From Gelatoporia subvermispora B (Eukaryota > Basidiomycota > Agaricomycetes > Polyporales > Gelatoporiaceae), in NCBI GenBank assembly GCA_000320605.2, contig KB445803.1, forward strand, positions 316,382-380,381: 64,000 nucleotides of DNA, written 5' to 3'. Under the pieces are notes generated by a model, which did not search any database, was not told where the DNA came from, and saw only the letters and a program-made list of their open reading frames with translations. A program made the translations under genes and the position numbers. Below, piece after piece: positions 1-11,827 of this stretch; the first letter of the stretch is position 1; the number at the start of each line of letters is the position of its first letter.

Positions 1-644
1 GCGGCGCTCGCCGTCGCAGATTTTATACGTTCCTGGAGCACCGTCCAGTTCTACGTGTGCTGTATCTACAATCTCCTGATCATGCTATTGAGCTCAATCA
101 TTGTCACACTGGGAGGGTGCAGTTCAAGTGGTGAGTGCACTGGATCCTAGGGTTTGCTACGACTCTTTTATGGGATGATCCCAAACCGAAAGCAATTAGG
201 AAGTGCCGTCTGAGAGCACTTTCCGCAAGGAAAGTGCGCTTGTCGAGACACGGTTCCCTGAATTCTCCTTTATCCTATTTGCGGTCATTGGCAAGGTTAC
301 TGACCCGTACACTATTGCAGATATACTTCCGCGCTCGTAAATTACGAGTTCATGACGTCTGTGCTGGGAGATGCTACGGCGTCATTTGTTGTTTGCTAGG
401 TGGATTGGTTCCCTTCGCGCATTTTTGTTGGTCCGGATCCCCGTTAGCGTAGATAGCTGCCGCGACATGTAATAACCAGAGAATAGAATTCATGTCTTGG
501 AATAATTGTGTGTTACATCTTGGCGCTAGTTTCGAGGCGCTTAGCGACCCCTCTGGCCTGAGCCGAACGACACATCTTACTCTCCCACCTTCCGCTACGT
601 ATCTCGCCCAACTGTTCTTTCTTGTCTAGTTTACTCCATATCCC
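1..644. other. Upstream intergenic region, no gene supported
   Basis: No reading frame here has recognisable protein similarity or a coherent exon pattern. The last 100-200 bases, rich in short pyrimidine runs, are the likely promoter and 5' leader of the intersectin-like gene that starts at 645. I see no canonical TATA element that I would defend. Confidence 0.4.
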
Positions 645-3600
645 ATGGCGCAGTGGGGCCAGGGATACCAGTATCCCATGCAGACTGGTTTCAACCAGCA
701 GGGATTCAATTCTGGCGGTGGATTTCCAGGTCAGCGACCAGGAGGACTGCAACCACAGCCGACCGGTTTCCCAGGTGCTCAAGGTTTTCAACAACCTCAG
801 CAGACCGGATTCCCAGGTCAGCAGGGGTCTATTCTTCCTCAGCAAACAGGATTTCCTGGTCAAGTTCAGCCGCAACAAACAGGATTCCCCGGCCAGCTCC
901 AACCACAACAGACAGGGTTTCAGCCTCAGCAGACTGGATTCCAGGGCTCTAACTTCCAGCAGCGAGCCCCGCCACCGCCAGTACCTCCCATCCCCTCGCA
1001 GTTCCAATCGCAGCAGAATGCGCAATCCGGAGGGATGCTTGGCCTGCCGCAGCAGGGCGGCCGTTATGGGGCGTCTCCCGGTGGGCTGAGCCCGTCGCCC
1101 TTGGCCGCGCAGCCGACTGGTTTTGTTGGCGGTCCGCTGCGTCCGCTGGTGCCGCAGATGACGGGCTTTGTCGACCCGCGCCTGACGATGATGTCGAATA
1201 CGTTCCTGCCCGCGAATCCCGCTGCGCCGTACAACCCGGCGGGCGCGCCGCAGCTGCAGCAGCTCGGTGGGCCATCGCTGCAGCAGTCGTTCATGCAGCA
1301 CAACCAGACGCAACGTGGAAATGCGGCGCCGAAGGTCCCGTGGGCGCTGAGCAAGGCGGAGAAGAAGAGCTATGACCAAATCTTCCGCGCGTGGGACACG
1401 CAGAACACGGGCTTCATCAGTGGGCAGACGGCGCTGGAGGTGTTTGGCCAGAGCGGGCTCGATAAGAATGATCTTGCCAAGATCTGGTACGTGTAACGCC
1501 GATTGCTCCCCGACTACATCTGACGAGAGTGTAGGGCTCTGGCGGACGCAGATAACCGCGGCAAGCTCAACCTGGCAGAGTTCCATGTCGCGATGGGCCT
1601 TATCTACCGCAGTACGTGTCACGTATCAGTGGTTATTTGCTGGAATCTGGGCTAGGAATTCTTTGCTCCTGCGACGCGCCACCTGCCGTAAAACGGTATG
1701 CGTGCTCAAACGATAGACTGGTCTGCAGGAGGTCCGCCTCGGCGGTTCTGGAGACTTCCAGGCTAGGGAGTCGCGATACTTCGTCGTCTTCTCTTGAGAT
1801 CTCAGGCGGAGTCCATCGTTTGACAATATGCTATGGTCTGGGAGTTCAATGTATCTACAGCTATGGTCCTACATTCCAGCAAATGACCCTTCCTCTAAGA
1901 GAGAGAGAGAGAGAGGAATCAGTCCGCTTACATGATTTTTAGGACTCAACGGTAACGAGGTTCCAGACGAGCTGCCGCAGGAGCTTGTACCCCCGTCTCG
2001 CCGCGACCTCGACGAGTCGGTGAATGTACTCAAGGACATCCTCAAGAATGACCCGCGCGCGCACTCGCCATCCAATTTTGACACGCCCGTCTCGCGACTG
2101 AAGGAACGTTCGTTCAACAGCGTTGGCGCTCCTGGCGCGGGAAGTCGACAGGACGCCACAGTCTACAAGTACAAGGACGAGAGTCCCCCCGGCGGATTCT
2201 ACCAGCCGCGGTCCCGCCATGTCGACAGGAGCGCTGTGCGCACGCGCGCTGAGAGCGAAGACCCGGCATCGGACCTCTCGGACGTCAAGCGTCAGCTGGA
2301 GGACACTGCAAGGCGGCTCGATCGCGCTGCGGAGGAGAACGCGTCACGCACAGCGGAGGACGAGGCGCTCGAGCGGGAGTTGTCGGATCTCAAGTACAAA
2401 GTCAAGCGTGTGCAGGAGGACCTGGACTACGTCTCGCGCGGTCCGAGGAGTACTGCGAAGGACGAGGAGCGCCGGCGGCTGGAGCGCGAGCTGCTGAAGC
2501 TGATGCACGAGCGTGTGCCGGAGGTCGAGCGCAAGATCAAGGACCGTGAGGAGCGACGTGCGCGGGAGAAGCGGGAATGGGCTCGTGAACGCGACAGGCG
2601 CAACGAACGGTTCGGACGCTACGACGACCGCGACGACTCGTACTCTTCGTACTCACGCCACGACCGTGATGATGATCGGGACTACCGCCGGTACGACAGA
2701 GATGACCGCGATCGAGGAAGAGATCGCTCGCGCGACCGCGACTACGAGCGGGAACGGGACCGCAGCTTCGACAGAGATAGGCCGTACTCACGCAACAGAG
2801 ACAGGGATTACGACCGCCCGCGCAGCCCGCCTACAGCGCGCTCACCGCCTCCCCCACCCCCTTCGGCCCCCCCGTCGAACAGTATCGCCAAGCCCCCACC
2901 GCCTGCTCCGACGCCGACGCCTTCGAGCAACGCTGCCGCGATGAAGAACATGACCCCGGAGGAACGCCAGGCATTTATCCGTGCCGAGGCGCAGCGGCGT
3001 ATGCAAGAACGTATGGCCGCGCTCGGTGTCACTGGTGCCTCCTCTACGCCGAAGCTCGATACCAGCGTTGAGGACAGGCTAGCGCGCGAGAAGAAGGAAG
3101 CAGAGGAGAAGGCGAAGGCTGCGGAACGTGAAGCCGAGGAGCGCGAGAGGCACCGACGGGCGCGACTCGAGGGCGAGAAGACGTTGAAGGATGGAAAGAC
3201 GACGCCCTCGCCGACGACGCCGACGACTGCGACGCCTCCTGTTGCACCCGCCCCTCCTCCGCCCGCACCTGCCGCGCATGCTCCTGCGCCGAAGCCGACT
3301 CCACCTCCGCCGAAGCCGAGAGCAGCGCCTGCTCCCCCTCCGCCGCGGAAAGCCTCTGCGCCCCGCCCGCCCGTGGCACCCCGGACGTCGTCTTCGTCTA
3401 TCACCTCACCTCCAGTTGCACCTGTGCGTGCGCCCGCGCCACCCAAAGCGCCTGCTGCACCTGTAGAGTCAGATTCGGACTCTGACGACGAAGAGATCCG
3501 CGCTCGCCAGGCGGCGCTGAAAAGACAGCGCGAGCGTCTGGAACGCCTTCGCCTACTAGAGAAGGAGGAGGAAGAGGCGAGGCGCGCGGAAGAGGAGTAC

Positions 3601-6600
3601 CGTGCTCGCAGACAGGCCCTCGACCAGACCAAAGCGCAGACCCCAGTCGCTCCGCCCCCTGCGCCTGTACCCGAGCAGGCGCCCACTCCGTCCGCTGCCC
3701 CGCCTCCCCCGCCCCCGCCCCCTGCTCCCCCTGTTTCTTCGCCGCCTACCGCTATCCCCCCCTCCTCCCCCTCCTCCCCCTGCCCCTACCGCAACTCCAT
3801 CCGCTGACAAATCCACTACGAATCCTTTTAGTCGAATGTTGAAAGAGAGCCCTGGGGCTGCAACACCTTCGGCTGCTAACGGTGGTACAAATCCATTCTT
3901 TAAGAGTCAACCCATTTCACCCGAAGCGGCCTCTGCTCCGCCTGCTCCCCTGGTGCCTCCCGCGCCTGCTCCGCCTGTACGTACTCCATCCGTTCCGCCA
4001 CCGTCGAAGAGTCCTGCGCCTGCAGCCGTCAAGGCCACTTATCACACTGCTCCGGGTGAAAGTGAAGACGACTGGGATGAGATTGAGGAGAATGACGTCG
4101 GTGACAGTAGCGAGGATGAACTTGATTCGTCACGCGACACCCGCAACAGGTTGGCGCAGCAGCTCTTCGGAAGCATCCTGCCTCCCTCGCGCCCGCAATC
4201 CGCTGCAGCGCCCACGAAGCCTACCTCGCCACCTTTGGCTGCAAGCCCGAACATTGCACCCCCTCCGCCTCCACCACCGCCTTCTGCACCCCCGGCGATC
4301 CCCGCGGGCTCTGACACCCCGGTCCCGCCTCCGCCTCCCTTCGGCGCTCCGGCTACTCCGCCCCCGCCGCCGGCACCTGCAGCATCAGCCATCGTGGCCC
4401 CGCAGCCGAGCGGTGACCGTAACGCACTCCTGAGCGCCATTCAGTCAGGCGCTCGCCTCAGGAAGGCGCAGACGAATGACCGCAGTGCTGCCGCATTGTC
4501 GGGCAAAGTGCTCGGTGACGCTGCGCCCCCACCGCACGTGACCATTGCTCCTCGTGAGCCGTCTCCTCCCCCCGCTGCGCCGTCGCCGCCGCCTCCCGCA
4601 CCGCCCGCGCTCTCGATAGAGCCTGCTGCTAGCGCGAGGTCTAGTAACCGGGAGTCCGTAGACTGGTACGCTGGCCTTGCGGCTGATGGAGGCGCCGTCC
4701 CAATGGAGCACTTGCCCCCGATGCAGGAGGAGGAGGAGCCAGTCACGCCGGTGCCGCACATACAAGTCAATGCGGTTGACGAAGGCCCAATGGCTGATAT
4801 TGATAAGACAGTTGGTGAGGCATACATGCTGTTTTCATAATCTACCTTCGGCTCACTCTCGGTAGAATACCGTGTCCGCTCGTTATATGCATATGAAGGG
4901 CAACGTCCCGAAGATCTCTGTAAGTCCTGCGCGTGCAGTCATGCGTTGCAGACTTCTGACCGCACTTCGCAGCGTTTGGCGAAAATTTGATTCTTACAGC
5001 ACATCCATCAAAGTCTGGTAGTGACTGGTGGCACGGTACTCTCGTAAAGGATGGAAAAGCTGGCTTCTTCCCTAACACCTATGTTGAGAGAATTGAGACC
5101 GGTGCGTATGGCTGGTGCTCGCCGCCGGATGTCTTGTATTAACTTATAAATAGTCAAAGCCAAGGCTCTGTATGCCTACGCAGGCAACAGCCCTGACGAA
5201 CTTCCTTTCGAGGAAGGCGACGAACTGACCATTGTGGACCGGGCTGATTCCGACTGGTGGAAGGCGGACCAGGGCGGTGTTATCTTCATCGTCCCTGCAG
5301 GATATTTGGAAATTGTGGAGGGTTAGTTGATCAGTCCGTCCTTCGAACTTTTTTCGTTTACGTTGCTCTCAGGCTAAAGTACTTTTCTGTTTTCTTTACA
5401 TGTAATCGTTCATTTAATCTCGGACAATTCAATATCAATGCTTTGGATGCACTACATTCTTCGGACACATGTCAGGCCTTCATCGACCACGCGAGAAAGA
5501 CGTGGAGGACTCCGCGGATCTCACGCCGACGTCTTCCCGGCCCACGCACACTGAGACGGCTGCAGAGCAAGATGATGACAGTGATGCGACCGATTCGGAC
5601 TATTTGTCTTCATCGGACGATGAGAGTGACGACGACGATGAGGAGCAGTCGGAAGAGGCACACGCGGCAGAACGGGAGGCTCGTGAGCTAGAACGTCAGC
5701 GTGTCTTGGAAGCTGCTGGGTTCATCATAAAATCCGACGCCGCGCCTCCACCGACGCTGGTGCGGCAACGCAGCCACCGTAAGCGACGCCCGCCTCCCGC
5801 AGTACCCGAGCGCACGGCTGCGCCCCAGGAACGGCCGACTAGAGATTTACCCCAACCACCCCATGACGAGCCGCAGGACAGTGCAATGCATCTTCATGAT
5901 GCCTTCGAACGCTATGAGGCCTATAAGCAAGCCAATCTAAACAGGTTGTCAGTAATCTCCGTAGATACTACCGCCTCGGAGGTCCCGCCGCCCACGCCCA
6001 CTATACCCCGCAGCCCGTCAGCCGAGAGCACGGGGGAAGCAAAGACGCACTCGTTCTTGAGTTTCTTTGGGCGGAGCAGGACACCTGCCCACGAAGAAGA
6101 AACGAAGACGCGTCCGACTATCTCCGCACCTATTTTGCAGAAGGACCCGTCTTCTACTCCCACAGATACGGGCTCTGCGTTCGGCTCCGTAAGTGATGTT
6201 GCCCGTCCTCTCTCTCTCTCCATGACAAGAAGAATTTCTTACGCTGTTGCGCAGACATGGGGCAGCCTTATCGACTCCTCTGCTCTGGAGGAGATCCCTC
6301 CTAGAGAACGGCGTCGGCAAGAGGTACGGTTGTCTGCTTTGCCTAAAGCAGAAAGAGTCATTGATCTGCGCAATACAGGCGATTTTCGAGTTGATTGCCA
6401 CAGAGGCGGCTTACGTCCGGGACCTGCAGCTCATCGTAGAGGTATGTTTCCAATGCGACAATCCTTGTCTGAAGGCTAGATACGCGTGATCTGCAGGTAT
6501 TCTATGCGAACCTCCTCTCGGTCCTCGACCCGAAGGCCATCACAGTTATCTTCGCAAACGTAGAGGACCTCTTACTGACGAACACAGTGAGTCGCTTGAT

Positions 6601-7828
6601 GAATCACCTTGACTTGGTGCCTGAATCTGTTGAAAAGACATTTTTGAGTTGTCTCGAGGAAAGACAGAAGGAGTGTCGTCTCTACGTTGACAGGATCGGC
6701 GACATTCTCAAGAGCAATATGGCACAAATGACTGCATACATGGTATGTCAGCTTGTGAGACATCAGATATAACCTTTTCACAATGGTACAGGAATACTGC
6801 ATCAACCAAGCAACAGCCGCGAAAGTTCTTCAGTCTATGAGGCAATCCAATCCAGAGCTTGGCCAACGTCTGCAGGTGCGGACATCCCAGCCGACTTCAT
6901 ACTGCCACGGCTAACAGTGACGCTCAGCGATTGCGAGAAGACCCCGCAGCTCGCAACCTAGATCTCTCCAGCTATCTCCTGTCACCCAGTAAGTCTCGCA
7001 CTCGAGCAGTAAATGCCTACCGCTCATGCCGCCGATCACAGTGCAGCGCATTACTCGATATCCATTGTTGATCAAACAGGTAGAAGAGATAAACCATAGG
7101 CTAGTGTGGTTGCTAACATAGCAATACTTTTAAGATTGTTCACTATACTGATCCGTCAGACGATCGGAAGCAAGTCGAGCGAGCCTTGAAGATGGCAGAG
7201 AAGATTCTTGAGCACATCAACGAGGCAATCCGCGAGCAGGAAGGGCGCGAAAGACTAAAGGTCATCTCTCAAGATCTTTGGATCGGCCAAGGGTCAGTGA
7301 TGCAATGCGTAGCCCCTTCGTCCTATCCTCATCATCTATACTTAGTCGCCTTGATCTGACGGCACCTACTCGGTACATGGGCCCGAGGAAGCTACTACGT
7401 GAGGGCCTCCTCATGAAAGCCAAGAGTGGACGGAAGCTGCGCGCCTTCCTCTGTAGCGATATTTTGGTGCTTACTGAAGATGCTGCCAAGACTCTCTATC
7501 GCACAGTAAGTGACAAATGTGATGACCATGGTCTTCAAACTGATCATTGTGGCCTACCCAGCCTATTCCCCTGTCTGGCGTTCAGGTCAGCGAATTGCCT
7601 GGTGGCAGAGGTATTGTGATTCTGTGTCCTATGCGTTCTTCATCTGATCTCTCGTTTGCAGACGATCTCTGTTTCCAAATTGCTATCGCATACCCACGCG
7701 GTGGAGATACCATTGCACTCCGGGCCACCTCTGCTCGGGATTGTCATCTGTGGATGCAGGCAATCGACCATGCCAGCCGTAAATGTCGTGATGCCGAAAA
7801 GCGTGCCTTACGCAAGGCTCAGTCTTAG
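645..7828 (+). CDS. CIN1: Intersectin/Pan1-like endocytic scaffold with RhoGEF module
   Basis: This is a multidomain scaffold expected at cortical endocytic sites, linking cargo adaptors, actin and a Rho-family GTPase. Domains in order: a QTGF-rich N-terminus with several LxxQxTG-type sites (the Prk1/Ark1 kinase motif known from yeast Pan1); one EH domain split by an intron (ending DADNRGKLNLAEF, exons to 1486 and 1535-1611); an acidic/basic coiled coil (about 2280-2600 and 3080-3190); long proline-rich stretches; a WH2-like actin-binding motif (RNALLSAIQSGARLRKAQ, about 4410-4470); two SH3 domains (exons 4866-5101 and 5154-5321); an acidic linker; then DH (exons from 6379 to about 7290) and PH (7346-7828). 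I infer 18 exons, all with GT-AG introns. The order matches animal intersectin and Cryptococcus Cin1 rather than Pan1, which lacks DH-PH. The frame slips by one base in a C-rich tract near 3757-3790. The symbol is by analogy. Confidence 0.85.
1612..1942 (+). other. Unusually long intron in the intersectin-like gene
   Basis: The intron is 331 nt, whereas the others in this gene are about 45-155 nt. It starts GTACGT and ends ATTTTTAG. The join is supported because the EH domain resumes directly (MGLIYR, then LNGNEVPDELP). A GA dinucleotide run lies at about 1899-1916. Confidence 0.7.
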
Positions 7829-8515
7829 CTTGTCTATTCCCTTGACACCATTCGTTCACATTCCTTTCCCTTTGTTCCTGATTTGATTTGACATCGCTAT
7901 GCATCTTAAGATATTGACACCGGCTTGTACGACACCTGGCTCACTTGGCTCATGAAGGACTGACCTATTTATTTGGCTCGATGGACTCCCGTGAGATAGA
8001 GTAATATCTCCGTCTATACAAGGACTAATTGATATATATATGTTCGTACCTGGTGGCTGCAGCGGACGCATGAGCGGGATGGAGGTACGTTGTACTCGTC
8101 CAAGCCCTGACGTCATCGGCGTCGCCATGCCCTTCTCGTTATGGATGTGCTACTTCCTGAAACGGAAGGATTTTCATTCGAACTCCGATGCGATCCCTAC
8201 GAGCCCTACACAAAATTGCTCACCCTGTGCACATCGTTGAATTCGCCCTCTTTTCTCCGCCACCACTGTACCAATATTCTCTTTGTATCGATACTGCCTC
8301 TGAGCGAGTACTGTCCGAAGACCGCCATGCGGCAAGACGGCAGGTGATGGTGCGACTTTCTATGCATTACATAATAAGGACGCTGACTTCCATATCCTTC
8401 CTGGACCTGCAGGTCGATAGTACATTCTGGTGCAGTGCTGCGGCACCCGCGCTTGACCTCGACAGTCGACACCCATTGACTGGGCGGTCTCCATCAATCT
8501 ATCTCCTCGTTGAAC
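7829..8515. other. Intergenic: terminator/promoter region between scaffold and GH5 genes
   Basis: No coding frame is supported. The two genes point the same way, so this span should hold the 3' end of the first transcript and the promoter of the second. I see no repeat or RNA gene. Confidence 0.4.
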
Positions 8516-11234
8516 ATGCCCCGGGTACCGCCTGTTTCGCCAGCCACGGGCAAGCCTACACATGCTCACTTCATTCACACCGTGGAGAGGCAGTTCGTTG
8601 ACAACGCTGGCCGTACACTCCTGCTGCGAGGAGTCAACCTCTCTGGCTCGGACAAAGCTCCCATTGACAGGTCCTCATATCAGCTCGACGACTTCTGGGA
8701 AGCCGGAGAGCGTGGAGATGAGAGCTTCACCGGGAGACCCCTCAACCTTGAGGACGGTTCCGCGGACGTGCATCTCGCCCGACTTCGGGGCTGGGGCTAC
8801 AACATGCTGCGCTATGTTGTGACCTGGGAGGCGCTGGAACACACAGGGCCGTAAGTCGCTTGATATGGGTTCAAGTCACCCAGCCTCACCGCTCTCAGAG
8901 GTCAATACGACTACGAGTTCATGGACTACACCGTCCGGGTGCTCCGGAAATGCAAGGAGTACGGCTTCAAGGTATACATGGATCCTCATCAGGACGTGGT
9001 ACGTGACATCGCGGGCGCTTCGAAGTATGCCGCTAATGATACTACAGTGGTCCCGTTACTCTGGAGGATCCGGGGCGCCGTATTGGACACTACCTGCGTG
9101 TGGCCTCGATCCCCGGGCTTTCACCGCGACCCAAGCGGCAATTGTTCATTGCGAGTATCCTTCATCAACGGAGCCTTCCCCTGCGGATCTCCCTGCTATG
9201 ATCTGGAGCACGAATTACGGGCGACTCGTCTCCCAGACGATGTTCACGCTGTTCTTCGCCGGGCGCGACTTTGCACCAAAGTGCATCATTGACGGGCAGA
9301 ACATCCAGGATTACCTACAGTCACATTACATCCGCGCTTTCGGCGAACTGGCAGATCGTATCCGTGATGCTGAGGACCTGCTCGACACGTGTGTGATAGG
9401 CTGGGATAGCATGAATGAGCCGTTCGAGGGGCTCTGTGGGCACCCAGACCTCAATGCGAACCCCAGTGAGCCGACGACGATGCGCAAGGGCACGTTCCCG
9501 ACGCCCGCGCAGAGCATGCGTCTCGGAATGGGCCAGAAGCAGACGATGGAGAATTGGAAATTTGGCCAATTTGGCCCGCAGCGCAGCGGCTCCGTCACCG
9601 TCGACCCACAGGGCGTGAAGGTGTGGGCGAACCCCTCGACAGAACCCGATGGGGTTCACCCACGCTGGGGTTGGCGCCGCGACCCAGGGTGGAAGCTCGG
9701 GACGTGCATCTGGGCCCAACATGGTGTGTGGGACGTCGAGTCGGGATATGTGAATGAGCCAGATTACTTCGTTACGACGCCGGCGAACCCCGAACGAGAT
9801 GTTGCGTTTATTGACGATTACTGGCGCACGCACTGGCAGGCATATGCAGAACGTATACGCCAGTCGCATCCGGACGCCATCATGTTTGTCGCCCCACCCG
9901 TCTTCGCGCCGCCGCCGATCATCGAACAGGGGTATTTACAAGGCCGATGCTGCTACTCTGCTCATTACTACGATGGCTTGACTCTCGTCACACGTCATTG
10001 GAACTGGTTCAACGCGGATGCGCTAGGGTTATTGCGGAAGAAGTACTCATCGAAATATGCAGCAGTGAAGATTGGCGAAGGCGCCATTCGCAAGTCCATC
10101 CAGGAACAACTCGGTGTGCTCAAAGCTGATGCGCCTATCTTGGGACCATACCCGACAATCATTGGTGAAATTGGTATACCGTACGATATGGACTCCAAGA
10201 GGGCATACGGGTTCACGGACAACGGCAAGTACAAGGGCGATTATAGCAGCCAACAGAGGGCACTCGATGCAAGCTTGAATGCCGCAGACGGGCCGAATGC
10301 ACTGAACTATACCATCTGGAACTACTGCCCCGACAACTCGCACGAATGGGGCGATCAGTGGAACCTCGAGGACCTGAGTCTTTGGAGTCCCGATGATCTG
10401 CGACCGTGGGATGCTGCATGTAGGATGGAAATGGCGGGCGCATCGTCGGCAACGCTCCTGAAGAAGGGTGTCCAGGTCACGACTGCATCAGCTGCAACAT
10501 CAGCACTGTCACTTGCAACGCTAGAGGGGGACGATCCGTCTGCACCCCGATCAACTGCCAACTCGTTCGAGCGATGGAGGAAAGCATTCGATTTCCTTAC
10601 GGATGGCGCACGTGCGGTCAAGGCGTTCTGCCGCCCGTTCCCTTCAGCTATCGTCGGTCTGCCCAAAGATATCGAATTCAATATTTCTAAGGCCGAATTC
10701 AAATTCACCGTCCTGGTACGACCTGAAGACGCCCCCAATGGCAAGGGCATTTCTTTCGCAGATGATGAAGAGCTCGCGACGGAGATCTACATCCCGTTGA
10801 TACACTATGCGAGCGATAGTGCTATTGCGCAGACTCGTTACCGTGACGAAGACACTCCCACCTCTTCGCCTACCGATGAGCAAGGGCCGCTCGCGAAGGA
10901 CTCGCCCGCGTACACAGGTGCTTCATCCAGCTCGTCGTCGACAATAATCATAGGCGCACAACCTGCGAGCCTTGCGCAGGATAGGCTATTCTCCCCTTCT
11001 TCGACAGCATTGGCGCTTTCTGTGAACGCCACGGAAGGGCGCTGGGCGGTAGAGGGTCAAACTCTGAAGTGGTGGTATCCCGTTCCGGCCCCGGGAATGC
11101 CGAACAGCGAATATACGATCACTATCACACGCGCGGGCGGTCCGCTCAAGACCGCAGACGAGTTGACCGCAACTTCGCTAGGGATGGTGGATGCGTGCTT
11201 GTCATGTGTCGGACAATCTTGCTGTATCCAGTGA
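8516..11234 (+). CDS. GH5 glucosidase of the EGCrP/ergosteryl-beta-glucosidase group
   Basis: A retaining glycoside hydrolase family 5 enzyme of the fungal group that cleaves glucose from glucosylceramide or ergosteryl glucoside. Three exons (8516-8850, 8899-8998, 9048-11234) give 873 residues, close to characterised fungal members. The N-terminus carries LLLRGVNLSGSDKAP and YVVTWEALEHTGP, then MDPHQDVWSRYSGG. The acid/base glutamate is in GWDSMNEPFEG and the nucleophile in PTIIGEIGIPYD. A C-terminal beta-sandwich region follows. The ATG at 8516 was chosen because the conserved RVPPVSPATGKPTHAHFIHT segment follows directly. There is no signal peptide, which fits an intracellular enzyme. The protein ends CLSCVGQSCCIQ, a Cys-rich tail whose last four residues resemble a CaaX prenylation box. 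Choice between the sterol and ceramide substrate is not possible from sequence alone. Confidence 0.88.
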
Positions 11235-11399
11235 GTAAATCTTGGACTGCGATACTCCTGACCTCTTCCCTTCCTCTTGCTTCTGCTATGCTATCGCGTT
11301 ATGTACTCCCTATGTATACCGTCTCTATTGATGACATGTAGACTACTTATATCTTTGGACATGGACTTGGAGGATTATCCTAGCTATATATCAAGCCTA
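11235..11399. other. 3' flank of the GH5 gene
   Basis: A short AT-richer stretch after the GH5 stop codon. It probably contains the polyadenylation region. Nothing else is recognisable. Confidence 0.3.
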
Positions 11400-11690
11400 G
11401 GGCACTATGTCTCGGAGAAGCAAAATTTACCAGCATCCCGAGCTTATTAAGCTCGCGGCGCCTGCGACTGGGGTCCCGCGCCTTTGCTCCGTCGATTTTG
11501 CCGCTCCGCACAGCGCGAGTCAAATTCCACTCAACTACTCGATGTAATTTGAGTAGCGTCTGTTTCTTGACTATCCTGAGGTGGTCTAGATGACTGTTCC
11601 TCATGCATTGCAGCACATCGACTTTGTATTATATCGCAACATCGCTGTCCAGTGTCAACAATGCTTCGTAGCAGCCCTCGTACCTAATTA
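11400..11690 (-). pseudogene. Relic of the F-box family (exon 2 fragment)
   Basis: On the reverse strand a degraded stretch reads LLRSIVD, then YKVDVLQCMRNSHLDHLRIV and KKQTLLKLHRVVEWNL. It aligns with the second exon of the neighbouring F-box genes (CMEDNPLNQLGI, KKKNLL.LHQMAWWNLSP). It carries a stop where the family has IQY, and neither the F-box exon nor the later exons could be found. It is the oldest-looking member of the local family. Confidence 0.6.
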
Positions 11691-11827
11691 TCGATCGAAC
11701 ACTCGTTGACGTCCGATAAAAGAATGTATGTGACAATGCCGCCGCCATCAACATAATGCCGCGCCTCCCATTTCGACAATGCTCAACTCATCATATCTCG
11801 CCTGTCTTCGGAATGGGAGCATGTCAC

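Noticed and set aside
513..1622. Long reverse-strand open frame of 369 codons opposite the intersectin N-terminus
   Set aside because: It mirrors the repetitive QTGF coding on the other strand and has an Arg/Leu-rich composition typical of antisense frames; the forward strand has the EH domain and splice sites.
2808..3686. Reverse-strand frame of 292 codons, Gly/Ser/Ala-rich
   Set aside because: Antisense shadow of the proline-rich region of the intersectin-like gene.
6324..6351. A 28-base intron before the DH domain
   Set aside because: Too short for fungal splicing; using the acceptor at 6377-6378 gives a 55-base intron and a better DH start (EAIFELIATE).
8865..8898. In-frame ATG at 8865 as a possible GH5 start
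   Set aside because: It lies in the first intron; the conserved N-terminal segment in 8516-8850 belongs to the protein.
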